The notes below the pieces were generated by a model. The model was not told the DNA's origin. It did not search any database and saw nothing but the letters and a program-made list of their open reading frames with translations. Below, piece after piece: positions 1 to 8,296 of a stretch of 64,000 bases of DNA; positions within the stretch are counted from its first letter, which is position 1, and each line of letters begins with the position of its first letter. Position numbers and translations under genes: made by a program. This stretch comes from Phaeovulum molybdatiresistens (GTDB lineage Bacteria; Pseudomonadota; Alphaproteobacteria; Rhodobacterales; Rhodobacteraceae): contig NZ_JAMJFX010000001.1 of NCBI RefSeq assembly GCF_023544865.1, positions 124,001 through 188,000 of the forward strand, written 5' to 3'.

Positions 1-675
1 CCGCAGCGGGAAGATCTTCCAATATGATCCGCCCGCGAACAGCACCATCAGCAGCACCGCGAACAGGAAGCCGGGGATCGCATAGCCCACGATGATCGCG
101 CCGCTGGTCCAGGTGTCAAACGGGCTGCCATCGCGCACCGCCTTGCGGATGCCCAGCGGGATGGAAATCAGATAGGCCAGCAGCGTCGACCACAGGCCCA
201 GCGTGATCGACACGGGCATCTTTTCCAGCACCAGTTCCACCACGGATTTCGAATGGAAGAAGCTTTGGCCGAAATCGAAGGTCAGGTAATTGCCCATCAT
301 GATGACAAAGCGTTCCACCGCCGGGATCGGCTCTTTTTCACATTCGGGCGCGCGGATGTCGGGCGTGCCGGTGAAGCCTTCAGCGCAGACGATCCGGGCA
401 AAGCCCATCTGCACCTCAAGGCGGGCCAGCTGATCGGGGGAAATGCCGCGCGCGCCCTGATAGCCGCTGGCTTCAACGCCCTGCGCGCCGCCCGCAGCCC
501 CCGCATCGCCGCCACCGGCGATGTTGCGCAGGCTGTCGGCCTCGCCCTCGACGCGGGCGATGATCTGTTCGATCGGCCCGCCCGGCACGAATTGCGTCAG
601 CGTGAAGTTCACCACCATGATCCCGATCAGCGTCGGGATGATCAGCAGCAACCGCCGCAGGATATAGGCGCCCAT
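1..675 (-). CDS. yejB: Oligopeptide/microcin C ABC transporter permease YejB (3' end cut by window)
   Basis: Inner-membrane permease of a YejABEF-type oligopeptide importer (binding-protein-dependent transport, DppB/OppB family). The visible 225 residues begin MGAYILRRLLLIIPTLIG, a typical first transmembrane segment, followed by NFTLTQFVPGGP, the periplasmic loop signature of this family. A long polar insert rich in Gly/Ala/Glu (about residues 40-100) is the extra periplasmic domain seen in YejB proteins. Further membrane segments follow (MPVSITLGLWSTLLAYLIS; GAIIVGYAIPGFLFAVLL). The gene lies 28 bp downstream of the yejA gene on the same strand, as expected for the operon. The C-terminus lies beyond position 1. 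The family assignment is secure; the natural substrate is not known from sequence. Confidence 0.93.
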   Translation of the reverse strand, partial: MGAYILRRLLLIIPTLIGIMVVNFTLTQFVPGGPIEQIIARVEGEADSLRNIAGGGDAGAAGGAQGVEASGYQGARGISPDQLARLEVQMGFARIVCAEGFTGTPDIRAPECEKEPIPAVERFVIMMGNYLTFDFGQSFFHSKSVVELVLEKMPVSITLGLWSTLLAYLISIPLGIRKAVRDGSPFDTWTSGAIIVGYAIPGFLFAVLLMVLFAGGSYWKIFPLR

Positions 676-703
676 GTCTGCCCTGCCCTTGCCCCGCCCC
701 CGG

Positions 704-2611
704 TCAGAACGCGCCGGCGGCTTTCAGTTTTTCGGCCTTTTCGGCGTTGTACCACCAGAAGTCCAGTTCGCCCAGCGCATAGGGCGGCAGGTTTTCGGGG
801 TGGTCGAACATGTCGTAATAGGCGACCGTATGGGTGGCCTTGTGCCACTGCGGCACCCAGAAGCGCAGCGCGCGCAAGGCCCGGTCCAGCGCGCGGACGC
901 GGGTGGTCATCTCATCGCGGCTGTCGGCTTCCTCGACCAGCCGGATCAGCGCGTCGATCGCCGGATTGGCCAGCCCCATCGAGTTGAACACATCGCCCAC
1001 CGCGGCCGATCCGAAATACTGCTGCAGCCCCGACCCGGGGATGTAATCCTGCCCCAGCTGGTCGGTGATCAGATCAAAGTCATGGCTGCGTTCGCGGTTG
1101 GTGAACTGTGCGTCATCCACGCGCGAATGCACCGCATCCACCCCAAGCGCGCGCAGGTTTTCGACGTAAGGGTTGATCACGCGGTCGAAGGTCTGGCTGT
1201 CGTTCAGGATCTCGACCCGCAGGGTTTGGCCGCGCGCATTGCGTCGCATGCCGTCATCGCCGACGGGCCAGCCCGCTTCATCCAGCAGCGCCGCGGCCTT
1301 GCGCAGATTGCCCCGGTCCAGTTGACGCGCGCCCGAAGCGGCGGGTTCCACCGCCGGATCGGTCAGGATGCCGGGGGGCAGGTCGGCGGCCAGCGGTTCC
1401 AGGATCGCGACCTCCTCGGGGCTGGGCACGCCTTCGGCGGCCAGGTCGGAATTGTCCCAGAACGACCGGGTGCGCGCGTAGATGCCGTAGAACAGCGTCT
1501 CATTCGACCATTCGAAATTGAACATCAGGCCCAGCGCCTCGCGCACGCGAATGTCCTGGAACCGGTCGCGGCGCAGGTTGATGGAAAAGGCCTGCCCGGT
1601 GCCGATCGCGCCAGATGGCAATTCGCGCTTGACCACATGGCCCGCGTTCAGCGCCGGGAAATCATAGCCCGTCGCCCAGATGATCGAGGACGCCTCGTTG
1701 CGGAAGGTATAGGCACCGGCCTTGAACCCCTCGAACGCGGCCTGATAGTCGCCGAAATATTCGATGCGGATCGTATCGAAATTGTTGCGGCCCCGGTTGA
1801 TCGGCAGATCGCGGCCCCAATAGTCGGGGTTGCGCTTCCAGACCACGCGGGTGCCGCCCTCGGCGCGGTCGAACATATAGGGGCCCGACCCCAGGAAGGG
1901 GATGTTGCTGCTTTCTTCCAGATCGCGGTTGTGGCGTTCGAAATCCGCCTTGGAAAAGACCGGCAGGCCGCCGACCGTCTGGATGATGTCGCGGCGCGGA
2001 TAGCCGGGGACAAAGGTGAACCGGATGCGCCGGTCGTCCAGCAGTTCGGCGGACTGGACCTTCTGGCTCAGCACCGTGCGAAAGGATGACAGGCCCTTGT
2101 CGCGGAAGGCTTCATAGGAAAACAGCACATCTTCGGCCGTCATCGGTGTGCCATCGGAAAAGGTGATCCCCTCGCGCAGGGTAAAGATCACCCAGTCGCG
2201 GCTTTCGGGATATTCCAGGCTTTCGGCCAGCAGCCCATAGGCCGCGCCGATTTCATCGGCCGTGGTGGTCAGCAGGCTTTCCAGCATCACGGACGACAGC
2301 GCCGCCGCGCGCCCCTTCAGCGTGAAGGGGTTGAAACTGTCGAATGCCCCCGAGGTCCATTCCGAAATCTCGCCGCCCTTCGGCGCATCGGGGTTCACAT
2401 AGTCCAGATGCGCGAAATCGGGGCCGTATTTCAGATCGCCATAGGTCGAAATGCCATGCGCGGTGATGGTGTCCTGCGCCCGCCCGGCAGAGGCAAGCCC
2501 CGCCCATAGCGCCAGCGCGATGACAAGCGCCCCCATGGCGCGCAGGGTCACCCCCCATGACGTCTTGTCCAGTGCCGCCCCGCCCCGTGCAACCGCCTTT
2601 GTCTGAACCAT
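704..2611 (-). CDS. yejA: Extracellular solute-binding protein of YejA family
   Basis: Periplasmic peptide-binding lipid-independent SBP (SBP_bac_5 family, about 635 aa) that delivers oligopeptides to YejB. The N-terminus carries an export signal (hydrophobic GALVIALALWAGLASA, likely cleaved near GRA-QD), then HGISTYGDLKYGPDF and YVNPDAPKGG, typical of YejA. The core has FSDGTPMTAEDVLFSYEAF, the conserved SBP_5 motif, and WGRDLPINRGRNNFD. I chose the internal ATG because GGGGGTGAG precedes it at good spacing; the frame stays open to an upstream ATG at 2647, giving 12 more residues. It is the first gene of a yejAB operon continuing off the left edge. Confidence 0.93.
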   Translation of the reverse strand: MVQTKAVARGGAALDKTSWGVTLRAMGALVIALALWAGLASAGRAQDTITAHGISTYGDLKYGPDFAHLDYVNPDAPKGGEISEWTSGAFDSFNPFTLKGRAAALSSVMLESLLTTTADEIGAAYGLLAESLEYPESRDWVIFTLREGITFSDGTPMTAEDVLFSYEAFRDKGLSSFRTVLSQKVQSAELLDDRRIRFTFVPGYPRRDIIQTVGGLPVFSKADFERHNRDLEESSNIPFLGSGPYMFDRAEGGTRVVWKRNPDYWGRDLPINRGRNNFDTIRIEYFGDYQAAFEGFKAGAYTFRNEASSIIWATGYDFPALNAGHVVKRELPSGAIGTGQAFSINLRRDRFQDIRVREALGLMFNFEWSNETLFYGIYARTRSFWDNSDLAAEGVPSPEEVAILEPLAADLPPGILTDPAVEPAASGARQLDRGNLRKAAALLDEAGWPVGDDGMRRNARGQTLRVEILNDSQTFDRVINPYVENLRALGVDAVHSRVDDAQFTNRERSHDFDLITDQLGQDYIPGSGLQQYFGSAAVGDVFNSMGLANPAIDALIRLVEEADSRDEMTTRVRALDRALRALRFWVPQWHKATHTVAYYDMFDHPENLPPYALGELDFWWYNAEKAEKLKAAGAF

Positions 2612-2710
2612 ATTCTCACCCCCCTGCGCTGCGCGGGTCCGCGCCATTCCGTCACCATTGGTAACGGGCCGGGGCGCGGGGCTTCAAGTTGCGATTGCGT
2701 GAGAAGGGCG

Positions 2711-2744
2711 CGAAAAGCAAAGGCCGCGCCCGGGGGCGCGGCCT
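2711..2744 (-). terminator. Rho-independent terminator after the cytochrome c gene
   Basis: On the minus strand a perfect 10-bp GC stem (AGGCCGCGCC pairing with GGCGCGGCCT, 4-nt loop) is followed by TTGCTTTTCG. It sits about 30 bp past the stop codon of the cytochrome c gene and ahead of yejA, so it separates two minus-strand units. Confidence 0.7.
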
Positions 2745-2775
2745 GATTGTCCCCGGTGGGGGAAATCGTGCAGGA

Positions 2776-3306
2776 TCAGTTCGAAACGCTCTGCAGATAG
2801 GCCAGAAGGTTGACGCGATCTTCCGGCTTGGGCAGACCGGCGAAGGCCATCTTGGTGTCGGGCAGGTAATCCTTGGGCTTGATCAGGAAGGCGTTCAGCT
2901 CTTCCAGCGTCCAGGTGCCGCCGTGGCTGGCCATGCCGGCCGAATAGGCAAAGCCGTCAACGGCGCCGATCGCGCGGTTCACGACGCCGTCCAGATGCGG
3001 GCCGGTGCCGTTCGACCCATCGACCTTGTGGCAGGCCCGGCACTTGCCAAAGACCTTTTCGCCCGCGGCCGCATCACCCGAATCAAGGGCCAGTTCCACG
3101 ACTTCTTCCGCGGCTTCCTCGGCGCCCTCTTCGGCCACGTCCAGAAGCCCGCCCGGCGCCGCCGTCATACCCGCGACCTCTTCCCCGCCATGAGCGCCAT
3201 GGCCAACGGAATAAAGCGCGCTGGCCGCCCAGTTGCCGAGAAGGAAGGCCAGAAGCGCGCCGATCACGGCACCCCCTGCCTTCGTGATAGTCATCGTGTC
3301 GAACAT
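2776..3306 (-). CDS. Membrane-anchored class I cytochrome c (cytochrome c552/CycM-cytochrome cy type)
   Basis: Electron carrier of the respiratory chain, probably shuttling electrons from bc1 to a terminal oxidase while tethered to the inner membrane. The 176-aa product has an uncleaved N-terminal anchor (GGAVIGALLAFLLGNWAAS, residues 11-29), an acidic Ala/Glu-rich linker (residues 57-76) and a cytochrome c domain with heme motif CRACH (89-93) and axial Met in PDTKMAFAG (Met153). This layout matches CycM of Bradyrhizobium and cytochrome c552 of Paracoccus. The start follows GGGAAGAG; an upstream in-frame ATG at 3342 lacks such a site. It is monocistronic, divergent from pheA. Whether it is cy or c552 by function is inferred only from architecture. 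Confidence 0.9.
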   Translation of the reverse strand: MFDTMTITKAGGAVIGALLAFLLGNWAASALYSVGHGAHGGEEVAGMTAAPGGLLDVAEEGAEEAAEEVVELALDSGDAAAGEKVFGKCRACHKVDGSNGTGPHLDGVVNRAIGAVDGFAYSAGMASHGGTWTLEELNAFLIKPKDYLPDTKMAFAGLPKPEDRVNLLAYLQSVSN

Positions 3307-3584
3307 GGCTCTTCCCTGATGTGGCTGTTCAGTTGTGCGCATCTACCCGTTTCAGCCCCTGCATTTCAAGGCATGTTTCTGCGCGCAGCGGTCAATTTGG
3401 CCCTGCAGGGGCCGTTTTTCACGCCGGTCACGCGATCACCATGCCAAGCGTTGCGCCAAAGCCGCGCCCCGGGCCATTGGCGCAACGCGGGGGTTTCACG
3501 TCTTTCCCTGCCGCGCGCCGCGGTATAACGCAAGACAAGCGGCGCTCCGGCGCCAGGGATGATCGCAGCGAAAGAGGAGGCAGG
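3307..3584. other. Intergenic region between divergent cytochrome c gene and pheA, with a small hairpin
   Basis: This 278-bp gap must hold both promoters, but I see no convincing sigma70 pair. At 3399-3420, reading toward pheA, GGCCC/GGGCC forms a 5-bp stem followed by GTTTTTC, a weak terminator shape with no plus-strand gene before it. A GTG-started frame at 3335 just upstream has three Phe codons and one Tyr codon in its first 15, but it does not stop before the hairpin. Confidence 0.4.
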
Positions 3585-4430
3585 ATGAGCATGCATGTGA
3601 AAGGGCGGATCGCATTTCAGGGCGAACCGGGCGCCTATTCCCATCAGGCCTGCCGCCAGTCGCGCCCCGCGATGGAGGCCCTGCCCTGCGCCACCTTCGA
3701 AGAGGTGATCGAAACCGTCCGCAAGGGCGAGGCCGATCTGGCGATGCTGCCGGTGGAAAATTCCACCTACGGGCGCGTGGCCGACATCCACCACCTGCTG
3801 CCCGAAAGCGGCCTGCACATCGTGGATGAGGCCTTTGTGCGCGTCCACATCAACCTGCTGGCGGTGCCGGGCGCGAAGATCGACCAGATCGAGGCCGCGA
3901 TGAGCCATACCGTCCTGTTGGGCCAGTGCCGCAGCTTCCTGCGCCAGCACAACCTGCGCATGATCACCGGCGCCGATACCGCCGGATCGGCCAAGATCGT
4001 GGCCGAACAGCGTGACCCGAAGGTGGCGGCGCTGGCCTCGGAACTGGCGGGGGAAATCTACGGGCTGGACTGCATCGCCCGCCATATCGAGGACCGGCAG
4101 AACAATACCACCCGCTTTCTGGTGATGGCGCGCGAACCCGACCTGAAACGTCGCGCCGACCGGATGATGACCACCTTCGTCTTCCGCGTGCGCAACATTC
4201 CGGCCGCGCTTTACAAGGCGATGGGCGGGTTCGCGACCAATGGCGTGAACATGACCAAGCTGGAAAGCTATATGGTGGACGGCAATTTCACCGCGACCCA
4301 GTTCTATGCCGACATCGAGGGCCATCCCGATGACACCAACGTGCGGCTGGCGCTGGAGGAATTGGGCTATTTCACCTCATCGCTGACGCTGCTGGGCGTC
4401 TACCCTGCCGATCCGCGCCGCCACGGCTGA
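3585..4430 (+). CDS. pheA: Prephenate dehydratase
   Basis: Converts prephenate to phenylpyruvate with loss of water and CO2, the committed step to phenylalanine; cytoplasmic. The 281-aa protein is the monofunctional form (no chorismate mutase domain). The catalytic domain begins GRIAFQGEPGAYSHQA, includes LPVENSTYGRV, and carries the essential NTTRF motif (174-178). A C-terminal ACT domain (about 196-275) has NGVNMTKLES followed by YMVDGNF instead of the usual ESRP, a variant I recall from alphaproteobacteria; it should bind phenylalanine for feedback inhibition. The start is fixed by AAAGAGGAGG eight bases upstream. The frame is open far upstream, but that part is not gene-like. Confidence 0.96.
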   Translation: MSMHVKGRIAFQGEPGAYSHQACRQSRPAMEALPCATFEEVIETVRKGEADLAMLPVENSTYGRVADIHHLLPESGLHIVDEAFVRVHINLLAVPGAKIDQIEAAMSHTVLLGQCRSFLRQHNLRMITGADTAGSAKIVAEQRDPKVAALASELAGEIYGLDCIARHIEDRQNNTTRFLVMAREPDLKRRADRMMTTFVFRVRNIPAALYKAMGGFATNGVNMTKLESYMVDGNFTATQFYADIEGHPDDTNVRLALEELGYFTSSLTLLGVYPADPRRHG

Positions 4431-4444
4431 TCGCGGGGGGCGGT

Positions 4445-4906
4445 TCAGCCGGCGGGCCGCACCTCGATGCTGCGGGCGAAGGCGCGGATCTGATCGGCAT
4501 ATCGGCGCCGCAGATTGGCCCGCCCCAGGCGCGCCGCCTGCACCAGAACCCGCGCGCGCAGGCTGCGCGGGCGCAGGGTCAGCTCGACATGCATCCGCGT
4601 ATGCGCCCGCGACAGCGGCAGCAGCGACACCACCAGCAACAGGTCGAAATTCGGGGAAATCCCGCCATATTCCACCCGCTCGGGCCGGTCAAAGCGGCGG
4701 ATGTCGCCGATCAAAATGCGCTGCTTGCCGCGAAAGCGGAATTCGATTTCCCAGGTCATCCCCGCCCCGGGTTCGGCCCGTTCATCCAGACGCCGCAGGC
4801 TGACGCCTTCCCGCGCCGCCATGCGTTCAAACCGCGCGATGTCGGCAAGCGCATCAAAGACCGCCTCGGGCGTGGCGGCCACATCCTCGCGGCTGGAAAA
4901 CTTCAT
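4445..4906 (-). CDS. SRPBCC (START-like) family protein
   Basis: Small START/Bet v1-fold protein of 153 aa with no assigned reaction. The N-terminus (MKFSSREDVAATPEAVFDALADIARFE) is the usual SRPBCC opening, a strand then VFDALAD helix, followed by GMTWEIEFRFRGKQR and the long C-terminal helix. The fold binds hydrophobic ligands; the ligand here is unknown. It converges on pheA with a 14-bp gap and lies 45 bp downstream of the nudC stop, so it may be cotranscribed with nudC. The family is confident, the role is not. Confidence 0.85.
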   Translation of the reverse strand: MKFSSREDVAATPEAVFDALADIARFERMAAREGVSLRRLDERAEPGAGMTWEIEFRFRGKQRILIGDIRRFDRPERVEYGGISPNFDLLLVVSLLPLSRAHTRMHVELTLRPRSLRARVLVQAARLGRANLRRRYADQIRAFARSIEVRPAG

Positions 4907-4951
4907 GCGAACCCTCGTACTGCACCGGACCGAACCGGCGCCCTTGTGCCG

Positions 4952-5920
4952 TCAACCCAGCCCATCCGCAAGCCAGTGACGCAACAGCGCCCCCGCGATC
5001 GCACCGCGCCGGGGCGGGCGGATCTGCGGATCGGCGCCGGCAAAGATCGCGGCCAGACGTTCGCGGCTGACCCACAGCGCATCTTCAAGTTCCACCGGAT
5101 CCAGCGTGATCGCCTCGGTCTCGGCCAGGCCCTGACAGCCCAGCATCAACGAGGCCGGAAACGGCCAGGGCTGCGAGGCGACATAGCGCACCGCCCCCAC
5201 CGCCACGCCGGTTTCCTCGCGCACCTCGCGGCGCACGGCGGCCTCTAGGGTTTCGCCCGGCTCCATGAAACCCGCCAGGCAGGAATACATCCCCGCAGGC
5301 CAGCCCGGCGACCGGCCCAGCAGGGTCTTGTTCGCGCGCGTGACCAGCATGATCACCACCGGATCGGTGCGCGGAAAATGCGACACGCCGCAAGACGGGC
5401 AACGCCGCTGCCAGCCCGCCTGCACCGGGTCGGAGGCCGCACCGCAGGCCGCGCAGAACCGGTGCGTGGCATGCCAGCCGATCACCGCCCGGGCGGTCGC
5501 GGCCAGTTCCGCCTCGCGCGCGGACAACAGGCCCATGCGGGCGCGCAATTCGGCAAAGACATGGCCTTCGGGCAGATCGGGATGGACCTGTTCGGACGGG
5601 TCAAGGAAACCGGCCTCGGGCAAGGGGCCTTCGGGCGTCCAGCCCGACAGGTCCAGCGCAAAGCGCGGGCAATCGTCGGAAATGCCCAGCAGAATGGGCG
5701 GCTGGCCCGCATCGCGCAGCGCGCGATGGCCGGCCTCAACCCAGCCCAGCCCCGCGGCATCGGGCGCAAACAGCGGCTTGCCGCGCCACAGCGGCAAAAC
5801 GCGCGCGCGCGGGTCCGACAAAAGCCGCGCCACCGCCGCCGGATCGCCACGCAGTTCCGCCGCACGTTCCAGCCCCGAATCGGCGAAGGCCATGTCCTGA
5901 AGCACCGTCCCGTATCGCAT
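4952..5920 (-). CDS. nudC: NAD(+) diphosphatase (NADH pyrophosphatase) NudC
   Basis: Hydrolyses NADH to NMNH and AMP and removes NAD caps from RNA in characterised homologues. In this 322-aa protein I see a zinc ribbon (Cys156, Cys159, Cys174, Cys177), a complete Nudix box starting at Gly217 (GFMEPGETLEAAV then REVREETGV), and the NudC signature SQPWPFPAS (249-257). The frame is open to 6061 and offers several Met codons; I chose the ATG preceded by GGGGGA at five-base spacing, with another ATG six bases earlier. It is divergent from the phosphoesterase gene and probably cotranscribed with the SRPBCC gene. Confidence 0.95.
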   Translation of the reverse strand: MRYGTVLQDMAFADSGLERAAELRGDPAAVARLLSDPRARVLPLWRGKPLFAPDAAGLGWVEAGHRALRDAGQPPILLGISDDCPRFALDLSGWTPEGPLPEAGFLDPSEQVHPDLPEGHVFAELRARMGLLSAREAELAATARAVIGWHATHRFCAACGAASDPVQAGWQRRCPSCGVSHFPRTDPVVIMLVTRANKTLLGRSPGWPAGMYSCLAGFMEPGETLEAAVRREVREETGVAVGAVRYVASQPWPFPASLMLGCQGLAETEAITLDPVELEDALWVSRERLAAIFAGADPQIRPPRRGAIAGALLRHWLADGLG

Positions 5921-6066
5921 CCGCATCCCCCAATTGCCCGGCCCGATCTTGCACATTGCCCGCGCCCTGACCAGTGGGCCCGTGGGCAGGATCAAAATGG
6001 CAATTTCGTACTGGCGCGGCGGCAAATTTCGCCTTAAGGTTGTATTCGTCAGGTGTTGCATAAGTA

Positions 6067-8052
6067 ATGGTGAACCCGCGCATGCGCCGGGAGTTTAGGA
6101 CGAGTTTGACACATCAGGGCAAACCTGACCCAACCGCCGCCGGACAGGGCCTGCCCGATGCCCGGCGCGCGGCCCCGGTTGGCACGCGATTGCAGCTGCG
6201 GGTGCTGGAAACCAGCGACCTGCACATGAACATCCTGCCCTATGACTATTTCGCCGACCGCCCCTGTGACGCGCGGGGCCTTGCGCGCACCGCCACCCTG
6301 ATCGCCGCCGCCCGCGCCGAGGTGGCCAATTGCCTGCTGCTGGACAATGGCGATTTCCTGCAGGGCAATCCGCTGGCCGATCATGTCGCGCGCACCTGCC
6401 TGGGGCGCAAGACGCCCAACCCGATGATCGCGGCGATGAACCACCTGGGCTATGATGCCGGGACGCTGGGCAACCACGAATTCAACTATGGCCTGCCGGT
6501 GCTGGAACGCGCGCTGCGCGATGCCGCCTTTCCGCTGGTCTCGGCCAATGTGGCGCGCGCGATCGGCGCCGATCCGCAGGGCGATGACACCTTCGTGCCG
6601 CCCTGGGTGCTGCTGGACCGGCGCTTGCGCGACGCACAGGGGCGCGAAATTTCGTTCCGGATTGGCGTGATCGGCTTTGTGCCGCCGCAGATCAGCGACT
6701 GGGACCGCGATCACCTGCAGGGCCGTATTGTCACGCGTGACATCGTGCAGGCCGCGCGCGCCCATGTGCCCGCGCTGCGCGCCGCAGGGGCCGATCTGGT
6801 GATCGCGCTGGCCCATACCGGCATCGGCGCGCCCGGCGCGGCGAACCGGGGGGAACAGGATGCGCTGGAACTGGCGGGGGTTGCGGGCATCGATGTGCTG
6901 CTGTGCGGTCACAGCCACCTGTCCTTCCCATCCACCCAGGCGCCGATGACCGCGGGGATCGACCCCGAACGCGGCGCCATCGGCGGCAAGCCCGCGCTGA
7001 TGCCGGGGTTCTGGGGGTCGCATCTGGGGGTGCTGGATCTGGATCTGGTGCAGGACCCCGGGGGCTGGCGCGTGGCCGATTTCCGGGGCCAGCTGCGCCC
7101 GATCAGCACCCGCGGCCCCGATGGGGTGGCGCGCGCCACCACACCGGCCTGCCCCCGCATCACGGCGCTTGCACAGGCCGCGCATGACGAAACCCTGGCA
7201 GAGCTGCGCCGCCCCGTGGGCCGGACCGCGGCGCCGATCCACAGCTTCTTCGCGCTGGTCGCGCCCGATGCCGCGCTGACGCTGGTGGCGCAGGCGCAAG
7301 CCGCCCATGTCGCGCAGCGTCTGGCCGGGCGCCCCGAGGCGGCGCTGCCGCTGCTGTCGGCGGTGGCGCCGTTCAAATGCGGCGGGCGCGGCGGGCCGGA
7401 TTTCTTCATCGACATTCCCGCAGGCCCGCTGCTGCGCAGCCATGTCAGCGATCTTTACATCTATCCCAACACGATCAGCGCGGTCGCGGTTTCGGGCGCC
7501 GATCTGGCGGAATGGATGGAACGCGCCGCAGGCCTGTTTTGCCAGATCACGCCGGGGCAGACCGATCAGCCGCTGATCGACCCGGATTTTCCCAGCTATA
7601 ATTTCGATGTGATCGCCGGGCTGAGCTATCAGATCGACCTGACGGCCCCGGCGCGCTATGCCCCCGATGGCCGGCTGGCAAATCCCGGGGCGCGGCGCAT
7701 CCATGCGCTGTGCCATCAGGGCCGGCCCGTCGCCCCCGGGGCGCGCTTTGTCGTGGCGACGAACAATTTCCGCACCGGGGGCGCGGGGCATTTCCCCGGC
7801 GCCACCGGCCCGGCGCTGGATCTGGGCGCCCCCCTGCCGGTGGCCACGGCACTGCTGGCCGAAATCGTCCGCCGCGGCAGCGTCACCCCCAGCGCCGCCC
7901 CGGTCTGGCGCTTTGCGCCGGTTGCCGGGGCCACGGCGGTCTTTGACACCAGCCGACACGCTGCCACGGTGCCCCTGCCCTCGGGCCGGTTTGACCTGCT
8001 GCGCGACGCCCCGGCCCCGGCGGGTTTTGCCCGCTTTCGCCTGCACCTGTGA
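6067..8052 (+). CDS. 2',3'-cyclic-nucleotide 2'-phosphodiesterase/3'-nucleotidase family protein (CpdB-like)
   Basis: Metallophosphoesterase plus 5'-nucleotidase C-terminal domain, predicted to hydrolyse cyclic nucleotides and 3'-nucleotides. Metal-binding motifs are in order: ETSDLHMN (48-55), LLDNGDFLQGNP (91-102), GTLGNHEFNYG (132-142), ALAHTGIG and CGHSHLSF. The C-terminal substrate-binding half ends with a typical VVATNNFRTGGAGHFPG stretch. CpdB is normally exported, but the first 45 residues here are polar and charged, with no hydrophobic signal segment, and no better upstream start is visible. An ATG at 6082 with GGTGA before it is an alternative start. Location and physiological substrate are therefore open. 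Confidence 0.88.
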   Translation: MVNPRMRREFRTSLTHQGKPDPTAAGQGLPDARRAAPVGTRLQLRVLETSDLHMNILPYDYFADRPCDARGLARTATLIAAARAEVANCLLLDNGDFLQGNPLADHVARTCLGRKTPNPMIAAMNHLGYDAGTLGNHEFNYGLPVLERALRDAAFPLVSANVARAIGADPQGDDTFVPPWVLLDRRLRDAQGREISFRIGVIGFVPPQISDWDRDHLQGRIVTRDIVQAARAHVPALRAAGADLVIALAHTGIGAPGAANRGEQDALELAGVAGIDVLLCGHSHLSFPSTQAPMTAGIDPERGAIGGKPALMPGFWGSHLGVLDLDLVQDPGGWRVADFRGQLRPISTRGPDGVARATTPACPRITALAQAAHDETLAELRRPVGRTAAPIHSFFALVAPDAALTLVAQAQAAHVAQRLAGRPEAALPLLSAVAPFKCGGRGGPDFFIDIPAGPLLRSHVSDLYIYPNTISAVAVSGADLAEWMERAAGLFCQITPGQTDQPLIDPDFPSYNFDVIAGLSYQIDLTAPARYAPDGRLANPGARRIHALCHQGRPVAPGARFVVATNNFRTGGAGHFPGATGPALDLGAPLPVATALLAEIVRRGSVTPSAAPVWRFAPVAGATAVFDTSRHAATVPLPSGRFDLLRDAPAPAGFARFRLHL

Positions 8053-8090
8053 TCGCCACCCGCGCGCGCCGCCTTTTCCCGATTGCTTCC

Positions 8091-8119
8091 TTGCGAATCC
8101 GCCCCGCCCCCCCTATATC
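8091..8119 (+). promoter_or_regulatory. Sigma70-type promoter of the SRP RNA gene
   Basis: TTGCGA and TATATC are separated by exactly 17 bp. A start seven bases past the -10 box falls on the first base of the RNA's terminal helix, which supports both assignments. Confidence 0.75.
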
Positions 8120-8125
8120 ACCGCG

Positions 8126-8221
8126 TGAGAGGTTGGCGCGGGCGAGCGCCTCGCCAACCCGGTCAGGTCCGGAAGGAAGCAGCCGCAACGAGCCCCGCTT
8201 GGGTCGCTGTCCAGCCTCTCA
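8126..8221 (+). ncRNA. ffs: Signal recognition particle 4.5S RNA (bacterial small SRP RNA)
   Basis: RNA scaffold of the SRP that targets membrane proteins with Ffh. The conserved core is unmistakable: GGTCAGGTCCGGAAGGAAGC (the GGAA tetraloop region and asymmetric loop) followed by AGCCGCA. The ends TGAGAGG and CCTCTCA pair to close the hairpin, giving about 96 nt. The gene sits between the phosphoesterase gene and dnaX, an arrangement (SRP RNA, dnaX, ybaB, recR) also found in Bacillus subtilis. End points are inferred from pairing. Confidence 0.95.
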
Positions 8222-8242
8222 CCCCCACCCTCTGCGATCGGT

Positions 8243-8270
8243 TTGACTTGACCGCCCCGCCGACTAGACT
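8243..8270 (+). promoter_or_regulatory. Candidate promoter of dnaX-ybaB-recR
   Basis: TTGACT and TAGACT are spaced 16 bp apart, ending 26 bp before the dnaX ATG and just after the SRP RNA. It is a reasonable sigma70 match but unproven. Confidence 0.5.
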
Positions 8271-8296
8271 GCCGGCGAATTTCAGGAGCGCGCCGC

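Noticed and set aside
6049..8046. 665-codon open frame opposite the CpdB-like gene
   Set aside because: Mirror of a real gene with all metallophosphoesterase motifs; low-complexity Arg/Gln/His composition.
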